From positions 1 to 19,494 of the forward strand of contig CAYMXO010000034.1 in the NCBI GenBank assembly GCA_964394445.1: a stretch of 19,494 nucleotides of DNA, in the 5' to 3' direction. Source of the stretch: Thiopseudomonas sp964394445. GTDB lineage: Bacteria; Pseudomonadota; Gammaproteobacteria; Pseudomonadales; Pseudomonadaceae. Positions 6,352 to 14,217 of the stretch are shown one piece after another (position 1 is the stretch's first letter; each line of letters opens with the position of its first letter). The position numbers were made by a program, and so were the translations under genes. Under the pieces are notes generated by a model. The model was not told the DNA's origin. It saw only the letters and a list, made by a program, of their open reading frames with translations, and did no database searches.

Positions 6352-7617
6352 ATGTATCTCACAGGACCTGCTTTGGCGCTGTTTGCCGTACTGGCTGCCG
6401 TCGTCATGGGCGCACAAACTTATGCGCCCTTTGGTTCGGAAAATGCACTGGGCATAGCGCTCGGGGCAGGTTCCACAGCTGCCATGAGCCTGGCCCTGAT
6501 TCTGTCCGCCCGCCCCAAATTGCTGGAGCCGTTATTTGGCGGGCTGGACCGAATGTACCAGATACACAAGTGGCTGGGCATTGCCGCACTGGCTTTGATG
6601 CTGGCACATAACAGTTATGAGCCTGATCTTGAGAACTTTGTCCGCGAGACCAGACTGGGTCACCGGGCTGAAGATGTGGGTGAATGGGCTTTTAATGGTC
6701 TGATAGGACTGATTTTGCTCAGCTGGTTCAAGCGAATTCCGTTGATTCGGCTGGAGCTACCCTGGGCATGGTGGCGTTTTACCCACCGCTTTACCGGAGC
6801 ACTGTTTGCTCTGGTCGCTTTTCATGTACTTGCTATTGATACACCAGCTGATACCACCGGTGCACTGCATCTGTATCTGAAAGTGCTGTGCTTTGCCGGT
6901 ATTGTTGCCTGGTTGTTTACACAGGTGGCACCTAAATTCAGAAGACACTCTTTTGTGCTGGATGACATCAGCCGGCACGGCACTATTACCGAACTCAGGC
7001 TGCAACCGGAAAACCGGCCCATGCAGTGGCAGCCTGGTCAGTTCGCCTTTGTCTCCGCTGCGGGCGCCGGGATGGGAGAGCCGCATCCCTTTACCATCGC
7101 TGGCGCCCCGGAGAGGGACGGCAGCCTGCGCTTTGGCATCAAAGCGCTTGGCCGCTGGACCACTCTATTACCTGACTATCTGAAGTCCGGACAACGTGTG
7201 CAGGTTGAAGGCCCCTATGGGCGCTTTGTGTTCCGCAAAAGAGCTAAACAGCAGGTCTGGCTGGCTGGCGGTATTGGAATTACGCCGTTTCTGGCCTGGG
7301 CCGAGGCACTGAATCAGACCAATGACCAACACATTGTCTTGGTGTGGGCGGTAGCCAATCGCGATGAAGCATTTGCTGCCGGGCGTCTGGCGGCTTGTGC
7401 AGCACGCTATCCACAACTGGAAGTACACATTGTGGTCAGTGCGGAGGATGGCCGGCTGACTGCGCAAAAGCTCGTCGCGCTGGTGCCGTTTTCCATGAGT
7501 GAGTCAGAGCTTTTTTACTGTGGGCCGGAAGGTTTGCGTAAAGCGATTGTGAAAGACCTCAAGGCGATGGGGCAAAGCCCGAAGCGGATTCATTACGAAG
7601 AGTTTGAGTTGCGCTGA
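6352..7617 (+). CDS. Ferric-reductase-like transmembrane flavohaem oxidoreductase
   Basis: This 421-residue protein belongs to the ferric reductase / NADPH oxidase superfamily, which moves electrons from NAD(P)H through FAD and two haems across the inner membrane. About six hydrophobic segments fill residues 1-192. They include H72 and H86 (IHKWLG...LMLAHNS) and H145 and H158 (THRFTG...VAFHVL), spaced as in bis-haem family members. The cytoplasmic part has the FAD motif HPFTIAG (245-251), the nucleotide-binding AGGIGITPF (305-313) and CGPEG (390-394). The SD AAGGAG at 6340-6345 overlaps the stop of the PepSY gene. The electron acceptor could be ferric iron, oxygen or a periplasmic partner; the sequence does not decide. 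Confidence 0.88.
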   Translation: MYLTGPALALFAVLAAVVMGAQTYAPFGSENALGIALGAGSTAAMSLALILSARPKLLEPLFGGLDRMYQIHKWLGIAALALMLAHNSYEPDLENFVRETRLGHRAEDVGEWAFNGLIGLILLSWFKRIPLIRLELPWAWWRFTHRFTGALFALVAFHVLAIDTPADTTGALHLYLKVLCFAGIVAWLFTQVAPKFRRHSFVLDDISRHGTITELRLQPENRPMQWQPGQFAFVSAAGAGMGEPHPFTIAGAPERDGSLRFGIKALGRWTTLLPDYLKSGQRVQVEGPYGRFVFRKRAKQQVWLAGGIGITPFLAWAEALNQTNDQHIVLVWAVANRDEAFAAGRLAACAARYPQLEVHIVVSAEDGRLTAQKLVALVPFSMSESELFYCGPEGLRKAIVKDLKAMGQSPKRIHYEEFELR

Positions 7618-7645
7618 GAGTGGCAGCCCTCGTTTCTAACCAGAC

Positions 7646-7673
7646 CGCCGACCTTTGTGCCGGCGATTTTTTT
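7646..7673 (+). terminator. Intrinsic terminator after the ferric-reductase-like gene
   Basis: A 5-bp GC-only stem, CGCCG (7646-7650) with CGGCG (7661-7665), has a 10-base loop and is followed by A and seven T (7667-7673). It ends 56 bases past the stop codon and should terminate the PepSY/reductase operon. The stem is short but the T-run is good. Confidence 0.7.
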
Positions 7674-7779
7674 ATGGAATCAGTGGGTTGTCTGGGTTTT
7701 GCGGAGAGAACATTGGTGAAGTTGGTTAAACTGTGACCTAAGAAGCCCGGCTCTCGGACAATAGATATGCGCTGGTGAG

Positions 7780-7986
7780 ATGAGTGATGTTGGAACTGAT
7801 GACCAGTGGTTCCAGTCGTCTGACTTAGGTCAGCAAAAGGTGGCCATCCATTTGCAGCAGTATGTGGACTCGGGCCGGATCAACCGGTGGGCAATTCCGC
7901 GCGAAGTACAGATTGTTGATGAGACTCCCAAAACCGGCATTGGCAAGATTGATAAAAAAAGGATTCGTGAGCTGGTGATGGCGTGA
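7780..7986 (+). pseudogene. C-terminal relic of an AMP-binding acyl-CoA synthetase
   Basis: The 68-codon frame ends in residues typical of the extreme C-terminus of acyl-CoA synthetases: HLQQYVDSGRINRWAIPREV, then VDETPKTGIGKIDKKRIREL. The PKTxxGKxDKK stretch holds the family's catalytic lysine (K57 here). Family members are about 540 residues long, so some 90 percent is missing. An in-frame TAG at 7762-7764 blocks any upstream extension, and the first 18 or so residues do not resemble the family. I therefore call it a truncated remnant rather than a gene. The ATG at 7780 has no good Shine-Dalgarno site. Confidence 0.75.
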
Positions 7987-8079
7987 CTGGCGTTAAGACA
8001 GAACAGCTTTGTTAGCCAGACAAACCACAGAAAGTCTGCCAGGGTAGGAGGCGCGCCCGTTGGCTGCCGGTCAATCACC

Positions 8080-9531
8080 TCAATACCGCCAAAATGCCGG
8101 TGTAAACAAAATCAGCAATGAAAACACCTCCAGCCGGCCCAGCACCATGGCCAGGCTTAGGATGAGCTTCGCCGCTTCCGGCAGGTTGCCGTAATGGAAG
8201 GTGGCATCGCCCAGTGCCGGGCCCAGGTTGTTCATGCAGGAGGCCAGGGTAGAGAAGGCGGTAACCGGGTCCAGCTCGCAGGCCAGCAGGGCCAGCATCA
8301 GCAGGAAAAAGGTCAGCATGTACACCGCGCTGAAGCCCCAGACCGCTTCAATCACCCGATCCGGCACCCGGTGCTTGCCCAGTTTGACGGTAAATACGCC
8401 GTTGGGATGCAGCAGACGCTGGATTTCCCGTTGTCCCTGGCGAAACAGCAGCATCACCCGCATCACTTTCATGCCGCCGCCGGTGGAGCCGGCGCAGGCG
8501 CCGATAAAGGCCATGTATAGCAACAGGTACGGCAGAAAGCTGGGCCAGGCGCTGAAGTCGGTTACGGCAAAGCCGGTGGTGGTGGCCACGGTGACGACCT
8601 GGAACAGGGCGTGGCGCAGGGCAAGTTCCGGTTGCTGGTAGTGCTGGTACAACAGCAGGACAAAGCAGGTCAGCAGCACGGCGCCCGCCAGCAGCTTCAG
8701 GTAGAAGCGGCACTCGGCATCATGCCAGTAGGCTTTGAGCGAGCGGTTGTGCAGGGCCAGAAAGTGCAGGCCAAAATTCATGCCCGAGAGCACCATGAAC
8801 ACCACGGCAATCAGCTCGATGGCCAGACTGTCAAAGTGGCCGATGCTGGCATCATGGGTGGAGAAGCCGCCAATGGCGATGGTGGCGAAGCTGTGACCGA
8901 TGGCGTCAAAACCGTCCATGCCGGCCAGCCGGTAAGCCAGTGCGCAAAGCAGGGTCAGGCCACAATAGATCAGCCACAGGGTCTTGGCGGTATCGGCAAT
9001 GCGTGGCGACAGCTTGTTGTCCTTGATTGGTCCGGGCATTTCCGTGCGGTACAGCTGCATGCCGCCCACACCCAGCATCGGCATGATGGCCACCGCCAGT
9101 ACCACGATTCCCATGCCTCCCAGCCACTGCAGCTGTTGACGGTAGTAAAGGATGGCACGTGGCAGCTCGTCGATGCCGGTCAGCACGGTGGCACCGGTGG
9201 TACTCAGGCCGGAGAAGGACTCGAACAGCGAGTCGAACAGGTCCATTTGCGGTTCGGCAGAAAAATAGAACGGCATCGCCCCGAAGCTGGCCAGTACCAG
9301 CCAGAATAACGCCGTGATCAGGTAGCCGTCGCGAACCCGCAACTCTTCGCGACGCCGGCGCACCGGGTACCAGATGCACAGTCCGGTGACCAGGGTGACG
9401 CCCAGGGCCAGGCTGAAGCTGGACCAGACGCTGTCCTGGTCGAGCAGCGCCAGTACCAGCGGTGGCAGGTGGGTCAGGCTGAACAGCATCAGCAGGATGC
9501 CGAGGATGCGGGTAATGGCGGCAAAGTGCAC
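8080..9531 (-). CDS. trkH: Trk potassium uptake system, channel subunit TrkH
   Basis: TrkH is the K+-translocating inner-membrane subunit that works with the cytoplasmic gating protein TrkA. At 483 residues it matches the family (about 484 in E. coli). The four selectivity-filter pore loops are visible: STTGAT (110-115), IGGFSTHD, ATTTGFAV and MNNLGPALG. The open frame extends to 9636, but the first 35 residues overlap trkA and do not look like TrkH. The chosen start is GTG at 9531, giving MHFAAITRILG, with GGAG (plus-strand 9539-9542) seven bases upstream. It starts 16 bases after trkA stops, so the two are co-transcribed. TrkI/TrkG paralogues cannot be excluded. Confidence 0.93.
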   Translation of the reverse strand: MHFAAITRILGILLMLFSLTHLPPLVLALLDQDSVWSSFSLALGVTLVTGLCIWYPVRRRREELRVRDGYLITALFWLVLASFGAMPFYFSAEPQMDLFDSLFESFSGLSTTGATVLTGIDELPRAILYYRQQLQWLGGMGIVVLAVAIMPMLGVGGMQLYRTEMPGPIKDNKLSPRIADTAKTLWLIYCGLTLLCALAYRLAGMDGFDAIGHSFATIAIGGFSTHDASIGHFDSLAIELIAVVFMVLSGMNFGLHFLALHNRSLKAYWHDAECRFYLKLLAGAVLLTCFVLLLYQHYQQPELALRHALFQVVTVATTTGFAVTDFSAWPSFLPYLLLYMAFIGACAGSTGGGMKVMRVMLLFRQGQREIQRLLHPNGVFTVKLGKHRVPDRVIEAVWGFSAVYMLTFFLLMLALLACELDPVTAFSTLASCMNNLGPALGDATFHYGNLPEAAKLILSLAMVLGRLEVFSLLILFTPAFWRY

Positions 9532-9547
9532 GGTCAGGCTCCGGCAA

Positions 9548-10921
9548 CTACAAAAAACCGAGGCCGATCTGGAACAGGCGTTCCACGGCGGGAATATGCT
9601 TTTTGTCGACCACAAACAGGATGACGTGGTCGCCACTGGCGATTTGGGTGTCTTTTTCCGCCATGATCACCTCGTCATCGCGAATGATGGCACCAATGGC
9701 GGCGCCCGGCGGCAGGCGGATGTCGCGGATCTTGCGGCCGACCACCTTGCTGGATTTTTCATCGCCATGGGCAATCGCTTCGATGGCTTCGGCTGCGCCG
9801 CGGCGCAGCGAGTGCACGCTGACCACATCGCCCTTGCGTACATGCGCCAGCAGCACGCTGAGGGTGGCCAGCTGCGGGCTGATGGCAATATCGATGGCGC
9901 CACCCTGCATCAGGTCCACGTAGGCCGGGTTGTTGATGATGGCCATCACCTTGCGTACGCCGATGCGTTTGGCCAGCAGGCTGGACATGATGTTGGCATC
10001 GTCATCGTTGGTCACGGCAATGAACAGGTCGGCCTGGTCGATGTTTTCTTCCAGCAGCAGCTCACGGTCAGAGACGCTGCCCTGCAGGACCACGCTGCTG
10101 TCCAGATGGTCGGAGAGGTGGCGGCAGCGTGCCGGATTCAGCTCGATGATCTTCACCTGACAGCGGCTTTCGATGGCCTCGGCCAGCCGTTCGCCAACCT
10201 GGCCGCCACCGGCAATCACCACCTTACGGTAGCCGGCCTCCAGCCGTTGCAATTCGCTCATCATGGCGCGGATCTGGTGGCGGGCGGCAACAAAAAACAC
10301 CTCGTCATCCACTTCAATGACGGTGTTACCGGTCAGGGTCAGTGGGTGGTCGCGGCGGAAAATGGCGGCAACGCGCACATCGGCATTGGGCAGGTGCTTG
10401 CGCAGTTCGCGCAGCTGATGGCCGACCAGCATGCCGCCGTGGCGGGCGCGTACGCAGACCAGCTGTGCGCGGCCTTCGGCAAAGTCCATGACTTGCAGGG
10501 TGCCGGGATTTTCCACCAGCCGCTTGATATGGTGGGTAACCACCTGTTCGGGGCTGATGCAAACATCAATTGGCAAGGCTTCGGCACCAAACAGGTCCTG
10601 GCGTAGCAAGTACTGGGTGGCACGCACGCGGGCGATTTTGGTTGGTGTGCGAAACAGGGTGTGCGCGACCTGACAGGCAATCATGTTGATTTCGTCACTG
10701 TTGGTGACGGCAACCAGCATCTCCGCATCATCGGCACCGGCCTGGCGCAGCACGGCCGGAAACGAGGCGTGGCCGGCAATGGTGCGGATGTCCAGCCGTT
10801 CGCCCAGTTCACGCAGGCGCTCGTAGTCGGTGTCTACCACGGTAATGCTGTTGGCTTCGCTGGCCAGCTGTTCGGCCAGATTGCCGCCGACCTGGCCGGC
10901 ACCGAGAATGAGGATGTTCAT
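9548..10921 (-). CDS. trkA: Trk potassium uptake system, NAD-binding regulator TrkA
   Basis: TrkA is a peripheral cytoplasmic protein that binds NAD(H) and ATP/ADP and gates TrkH. It has two RCK modules. The first opens with the Rossmann motif GAGQVGG right after the start, and the second has AGGGQVGERLAE near mid-protein. Each is followed by a TrkA-C domain. The frame is open back to 10990, but starting at the ATG at 10921 (MNILILGAGQVGG) gives 457 residues, the usual length. The Shine-Dalgarno site is weak. It lies downstream of rsmB, as in E. coli, with a 132-bp gap, and directly upstream of trkH. Confidence 0.95.
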   Translation of the reverse strand: MNILILGAGQVGGNLAEQLASEANSITVVDTDYERLRELGERLDIRTIAGHASFPAVLRQAGADDAEMLVAVTNSDEINMIACQVAHTLFRTPTKIARVRATQYLLRQDLFGAEALPIDVCISPEQVVTHHIKRLVENPGTLQVMDFAEGRAQLVCVRARHGGMLVGHQLRELRKHLPNADVRVAAIFRRDHPLTLTGNTVIEVDDEVFFVAARHQIRAMMSELQRLEAGYRKVVIAGGGQVGERLAEAIESRCQVKIIELNPARCRHLSDHLDSSVVLQGSVSDRELLLEENIDQADLFIAVTNDDDANIMSSLLAKRIGVRKVMAIINNPAYVDLMQGGAIDIAISPQLATLSVLLAHVRKGDVVSVHSLRRGAAEAIEAIAHGDEKSSKVVGRKIRDIRLPPGAAIGAIIRDDEVIMAEKDTQIASGDHVILFVVDKKHIPAVERLFQIGLGFL

Positions 10922-10945
10922 GGCAGGTTTGGATACGTGTCCGGC

Positions 10946-10991
10946 TGTGCTTGAGAGGCCCGTATTTTGAGCGCTTGATGGCCTGAGCACA
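10946..10991 (-). repeat. Inverted repeat in the trkA leader
   Basis: TGTGCT (10946-10951) pairs with AGCACA (10986-10991), and AGGCC (10956-10960) pairs with GGCCT (10980-10984). They are separated by a small internal loop, and 19 bases form the apical loop. It lies 25-70 bases before the trkA start. No T-run follows, so it could be a processing site or a leader structure. Confidence 0.4.
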
Positions 10992-11053
10992 AGACAAAAG
11001 CCGCCCGCGAAGAAGGGTGGGAGCAGTTATCGTAAAAATGTATCCGGCTGCCT

Positions 11054-12349
11054 TCAGCTTTTTTGCAGCAGCGCGTAATAAAAACCGTCATGTCCGTCCG
11101 GCTGGGGAAACAGTTGCCGGCCATGCGGCTGGGCGATACCGCACTCCAGTCCGGTGGGCAGCTCCTGTGCATCCCGGGTACGCTGCAGAAAAGCGCCAAT
11201 CACTTCGGTGTTTTCTGTCGGCAGTACCGAGCAGGTGGCATAAAGCAGCAGGCCGCCCGGAGCCAGTGTGGGCCAGAGGGCGTCCAGCAACTCGCCCTGT
11301 AACTTGGCCAGTTCGGCAATGTCATCGGCCTGGCGGGTCAGTTTGATGTCCGGGTTGCGACGGATCACGCCGGTGGCGGAGCAGGGCGCATCGAGCAGGA
11401 TGCGGTCGAAGGTCCGGCCGTCCCACCAGCGGGCGACATCCCGGCCATCGGCGGCCCTGAGCTGCGCCGAGAGCCCCAGACGGTCGAGGTTTTCCTCGAC
11501 CCGCTGCAGTCGTGCCGGCTCCAGATCCAGTGCCAGCAGTGATTCAAGCCGCGGCGCGGTTTCCAGAATGTGGCAGGTCTTGCCGCCGGGGGCACAGCAG
11601 GCGTCCAGTACCCGCTGGCCGGGTTGCAGGTCCAGCAGCTGTGCCGACAACTGGGCCGCTTCATCCTGCACGCTGCAAAGACCCTGATCGAAGCCGGGCA
11701 GCAGCTGCACATCGCAGGGCTGTTCCAGCCGGATGCCGCTCTGGCTGTACCGGCAGGCACTGGCATCAATGCCGGCCTGCTGCAGCCGGGCCAGATAGTC
11801 ATCCCGATTGGTTTGCAGGCGGTTGACGCGCAGGATCATTGGCGGATGCAGGTTGTTGGCAGCACAGATGTCCAGCCAGTGTCCGGGCCAATGGGCCTTG
11901 AGGGATTTTTGCAGCCAGCGCGGGTGCGCAGTGACCACGACCGGATCTTTTTCCAGCTGTGACAGCAGCCCGGCAGCCTCGCGCTGGGCGCGGCGCAATA
12001 CGGCATTGAGCAGGCCGCTGGCCCATTTCTTTTTCAGTGTGCGGGCACAGGCAACGGTTTCGCTCAGGGCGGCATGTGCCGGGATACGGGTATAAAGTAA
12101 CTGGTACAGGCCGATCAGCAGCAGGGCCTGCACATCCTGATCGGCGCGGCGTAGCGGCTTGTCGAGAAACTGTGCGGCCAGAATTTCCAGCCGTGGCTGC
12201 CAGCGGGCGGAACCTTGTGCCAGCTCGCGCACCAGCGGCCGGTCGCGTTCGGCCACCCGGGACAATACCGATGGCAGGCTGCCGGCGAGGGAGGCCTTGC
12301 CTTGCAGTACTGCGGTCAGGGCGTGGGCAGCAGCCAGTCTGGGGTTCAC
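11054..12349 (-). CDS. rsmB: 16S rRNA (cytosine-967-C5)-methyltransferase RsmB
   Basis: RsmB (Sun/Fmu) uses SAM to make m5C967 in 16S rRNA. This 431-residue protein has the N-terminal NusB-like RNA-binding domain (about 1-135) and a C-terminal Rossmann methyltransferase domain. The SAM-binding motif is DACCAPGGKT (249-258). The two catalytic cysteines are C323 in DAPCSATG and C373 in ATCSVLPTEN, close to the E. coli positions 325 and 375. The GTG start at 12349 overlaps the fmt stop by four bases (GTGA), so the genes are translationally coupled. Confidence 0.96.
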   Translation of the reverse strand: MNPRLAAAHALTAVLQGKASLAGSLPSVLSRVAERDRPLVRELAQGSARWQPRLEILAAQFLDKPLRRADQDVQALLLIGLYQLLYTRIPAHAALSETVACARTLKKKWASGLLNAVLRRAQREAAGLLSQLEKDPVVVTAHPRWLQKSLKAHWPGHWLDICAANNLHPPMILRVNRLQTNRDDYLARLQQAGIDASACRYSQSGIRLEQPCDVQLLPGFDQGLCSVQDEAAQLSAQLLDLQPGQRVLDACCAPGGKTCHILETAPRLESLLALDLEPARLQRVEENLDRLGLSAQLRAADGRDVARWWDGRTFDRILLDAPCSATGVIRRNPDIKLTRQADDIAELAKLQGELLDALWPTLAPGGLLLYATCSVLPTENTEVIGAFLQRTRDAQELPTGLECGIAQPHGRQLFPQPDGHDGFYYALLQKS

Positions 12350-13302
12350 TGCCCGAATACCTGGCCGGCGGCAAACAGCTCGGCACGGCCGTTGTACAGG
12401 TCGGCAAAATCCATGGCACGGGCGTTGGGTAGCTGCAGGCGGGTCAGCAGCAGGGCGCCCGCACCGCAGGCTACCAGCAGGCCATCACGGTCAGCAGCCA
12501 GAATGCTGCCGGGCGTACCCTGGCCTTCGGCCAGTTGCGCGGCATGCACCTTGACGCTTTGTCCTTGCAGGCTGCTGTGACACACCGGCCACGGGTTGAA
12601 TGCGCGGATGGCACGTTCGATCTCAATCGCCGGCCTGCTCCAGTCGATCAGGGCACTGTCGCGGCTCAGTTTGTGGGCATAGTTGGCCCGTTCGTCATTC
12701 TGGGTTTCCGGCCGTGCCGTGCCTGCCAGCAAGTGTTCGACGGTTTCCAGTACCGCTGGCGGGCCCAGCTCGGCCAGGCGGTCGTGCAGGCTGCCACCGG
12801 TGTCTTGCGGACTGATTGGGGTAACGGCCTTCAGCAGCATCGGGCCGGTGTCCAGCCCGGCTTCCATTTGCATCACGGTAACGCCGCTTTCCGTATCACC
12901 GGCTTCGATGGCCCGCTGGATTGGCGCGGCACCGCGCCAGCGTGGCAGCAAGGAGGCATGGCTGTTGATGCAACCCAACCGCGGAGTATCCAGAATTGCC
13001 TGTGGCAGAATCAGGCCGTAAGCGACTACCACCATCAGGTCTGCATTGAAAGCTGCCAGCTCCTGTTGGGCGTCGTCGCTGCGCAGGCTGGCCGGTTGCA
13101 GGACCAGAATGCCGTGTTGCTGCGCCAGCTGTTTGACCGGGCTGGCCACCAGTTTTTGCCCGCGTCCGGCCGGGCGGTCCGGCTGGGTGTAGACGGCGAC
13201 TACCTGATGGCGGCTGTCGAGCAGGGCCTGTAGGTGGGCGGCGGCAAATTCGGGGGTGCCGGCAAAAATGATGCGGGCTGGCGGGGTGCTGAGGTGGTTC
13301 AT
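12346..13302 (-). CDS. fmt: Methionyl-tRNA formyltransferase
   Basis: Fmt formylates the initiator Met-tRNA with 10-formyl-tetrahydrofolate. This 318-residue protein has the N-terminal Rossmann domain with IIFAGTPEFAA (11-21) and the catalytic triad N113, H115 and D151 in INSHASLLPRWRGAAPI and LDTGPM. A C-terminal OB-fold follows (about 210-318). The lengths and residues fit E. coli Fmt (N106, H108, D144). The ATG at 13302 has only a weak Shine-Dalgarno site. It sits between def and rsmB, in the conserved def-fmt-rsmB order, 115 bp after def. Confidence 0.97.
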   Translation of the reverse strand: MNHLSTPPARIIFAGTPEFAAAHLQALLDSRHQVVAVYTQPDRPAGRGQKLVASPVKQLAQQHGILVLQPASLRSDDAQQELAAFNADLMVVVAYGLILPQAILDTPRLGCINSHASLLPRWRGAAPIQRAIEAGDTESGVTVMQMEAGLDTGPMLLKAVTPISPQDTGGSLHDRLAELGPPAVLETVEHLLAGTARPETQNDERANYAHKLSRDSALIDWSRPAIEIERAIRAFNPWPVCHSSLQGQSVKVHAAQLAEGQGTPGSILAADRDGLLVACGAGALLLTRLQLPNARAMDFADLYNGRAELFAAGQVFGQ

Positions 13303-13325
13303 CTGAATTCCGGAGCTAGGGAGGT

Positions 13326-13353
13326 GGCTGCCGTAAACCGGGTGTGGGCAGCC
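13326..13353 (-). repeat. Hairpin between def and fmt
   Basis: GGCTGCC (13326-13332) and GGCAGCC (13347-13353) form a perfect 7-bp stem with a 14-base loop, inside the 115-bp gap that separates def from fmt. No T-run is present on the minus strand, so full termination is unlikely. It may affect message stability. Confidence 0.4.
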
Positions 13354-13417
13354 AGTTGTGTTTTATGGGCGAATCCTGGTTCGTCTGCCAGCCTGGAGAG
13401 GCAGGGCCGGGTGCAAA

Positions 13418-13927
13418 TCAGCGGGCGTCAAGGCGGTGCTGTTTTTCCAGTTTTTTGCGGATGCGGTCGCGTTTCAGGCGGGACAGATAATCGACAAACA
13501 GCTTGCCGTTGAGATGGTCGCACTCGTGCTGGATGCACACGGCAAGCAGGCCGTCCGCTTCCAGCTCAAACGGCTTGCCGTCGCGGTCCAGTGCCTTGAC
13601 ACGCACCCGCAGCGGACGCTCGACATCTTCGAAAAAGCCGGGCACCGACAAACAGCCTTCCTGGTATTTGTCAGAGTCGTCGGTCAGCGGCTCCAGCTCG
13701 GGGTTGATAAACACCCTCGGCTCGTTCTTGTCTTCGGACAGGTCCATCACGATCACGCGCTTGTGCACGTCCACCTGGGTTGCAGCCAGGCCGATGCCGG
13801 GTGCGTCGTACATGGTTTCAAACATGTCATCGACCAGCTGGCGAATCTCGTCGTTCACTTCGTCAACAGGGTCGGCCAGAGTACGCAGGCGCGGATCGGG
13901 GTATTCAAGAATTTCTAAAATAGCCAT
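13418..13927 (-). CDS. def: Peptide deformylase
   Basis: Def removes the formyl group from the N-terminal methionine of new proteins and is a metalloenzyme, usually with Fe2+. This 169-residue protein shows all three motifs: GIGLAATQ (44-51), EGCLS (90-94, metal ligand C92) and QHECDHLNG (H134, catalytic E135, H138). These match E. coli C90, H132, E133 and H136. It starts the minus-strand group def-fmt-rsmB. The start ATG at 13927 has a poor Shine-Dalgarno site. The gene is divergent from the LysM gene, an arrangement also known from Pseudomonas. Confidence 0.97.
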   Translation of the reverse strand: MAILEILEYPDPRLRTLADPVDEVNDEIRQLVDDMFETMYDAPGIGLAATQVDVHKRVIVMDLSEDKNEPRVFINPELEPLTDDSDKYQEGCLSVPGFFEDVERPLRVRVKALDRDGKPFELEADGLLAVCIQHECDHLNGKLFVDYLSRLKRDRIRKKLEKQHRLDAR

Positions 13928-14009
13928 AAATCTTTATGTCGTATGTGTGACCTGTGTATGGAATAAATCCGGGTTGCACTGCTAATATGGTGCACATTAT
14001 TGCAAAAAC

Positions 14010-14027
14010 AACAGGCCTGTGCCTGTT
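14010..14027. repeat. Hairpin between the divergent promoters
   Basis: AACAGGC (14010-14016) pairs perfectly with GCCTGTT (14021-14027) around a 4-base loop. An A-run lies to the left and a T-rich run to the right, so on the minus strand it reads as a hairpin followed by GTTTTTG. It could act as a weak terminator in either direction or as an operator. Confidence 0.45.
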
Positions 14028-14071
14028 TGCTTTTGTCACGGACGCAAGTTTTGCCGAAATCACGCCAGGTG

Positions 14072-14103
14072 CTGCCATCAATATGGTGTGGGTGTGATGG
14101 CAG
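14072..14103. repeat. 9-bp inverted repeat in the LysM gene leader
   Basis: CTGCCATCA (14072-14080) and TGATGGCAG (14095-14103) are perfect inverted copies with a 14-base spacer, 115 bases before the LysM gene start. This may be a protein-binding site or an mRNA leader hairpin. Confidence 0.5.
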
Positions 14104-14217
14104 TCATGCTGTGACGTCTGTCTGCTGTTTGGTTTCAGGACAGCCCGGATAAAGGAACAGACAGGTTGCCGGTCTCCGGGGCGAACAACAAAGACACATG
14201 ATAAAGGGAATCACCAC

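Larger units (their letters stand above)
7618..8079. other. Junction region with terminator and gene relic
   Basis: These 462 bp hold the terminator after the ferric-reductase-like gene (7646-7673), about 100 bp without recognisable content, an acyl-CoA synthetase relic (7780-7986), and 93 bp of unassigned sequence before the trkH stop. No intact gene was seen. It marks the change from accessory redox genes to core housekeeping genes. Confidence 0.6.
13928..14217. promoter_or_regulatory. Divergent promoter region between def and the LysM gene
   Basis: A 290-bp AT-richer stretch that must hold the promoters for both directions. On the minus strand a possible def promoter is TTGTTT, 18 bases, TATTAG (within about 13980-14015), but this is weak evidence. 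Two inverted repeats are listed separately. The Shine-Dalgarno site of the LysM gene is AAAGGGAA (14203-14210). Confidence 0.45.

Noticed and set aside
8611..9309. 232-codon plus-strand frame opposite trkH
   Set aside because: It is a low-complexity, Gln/Gly/His-rich antisense shadow of a confident gene.
9532..9636. Longer N-terminus for TrkH
   Set aside because: The extra 35 residues overlap trkA, contain many Ser and Cys, do not look like TrkH, and the GTG at 9531 has a proper ribosome binding site.
9374..10606. 410-codon plus-strand frame opposite trkA and trkH
   Set aside because: The product is rich in His, Gln, Gly and Ala with no domain pattern; it is a shadow of the well-supported trkA reading frame.
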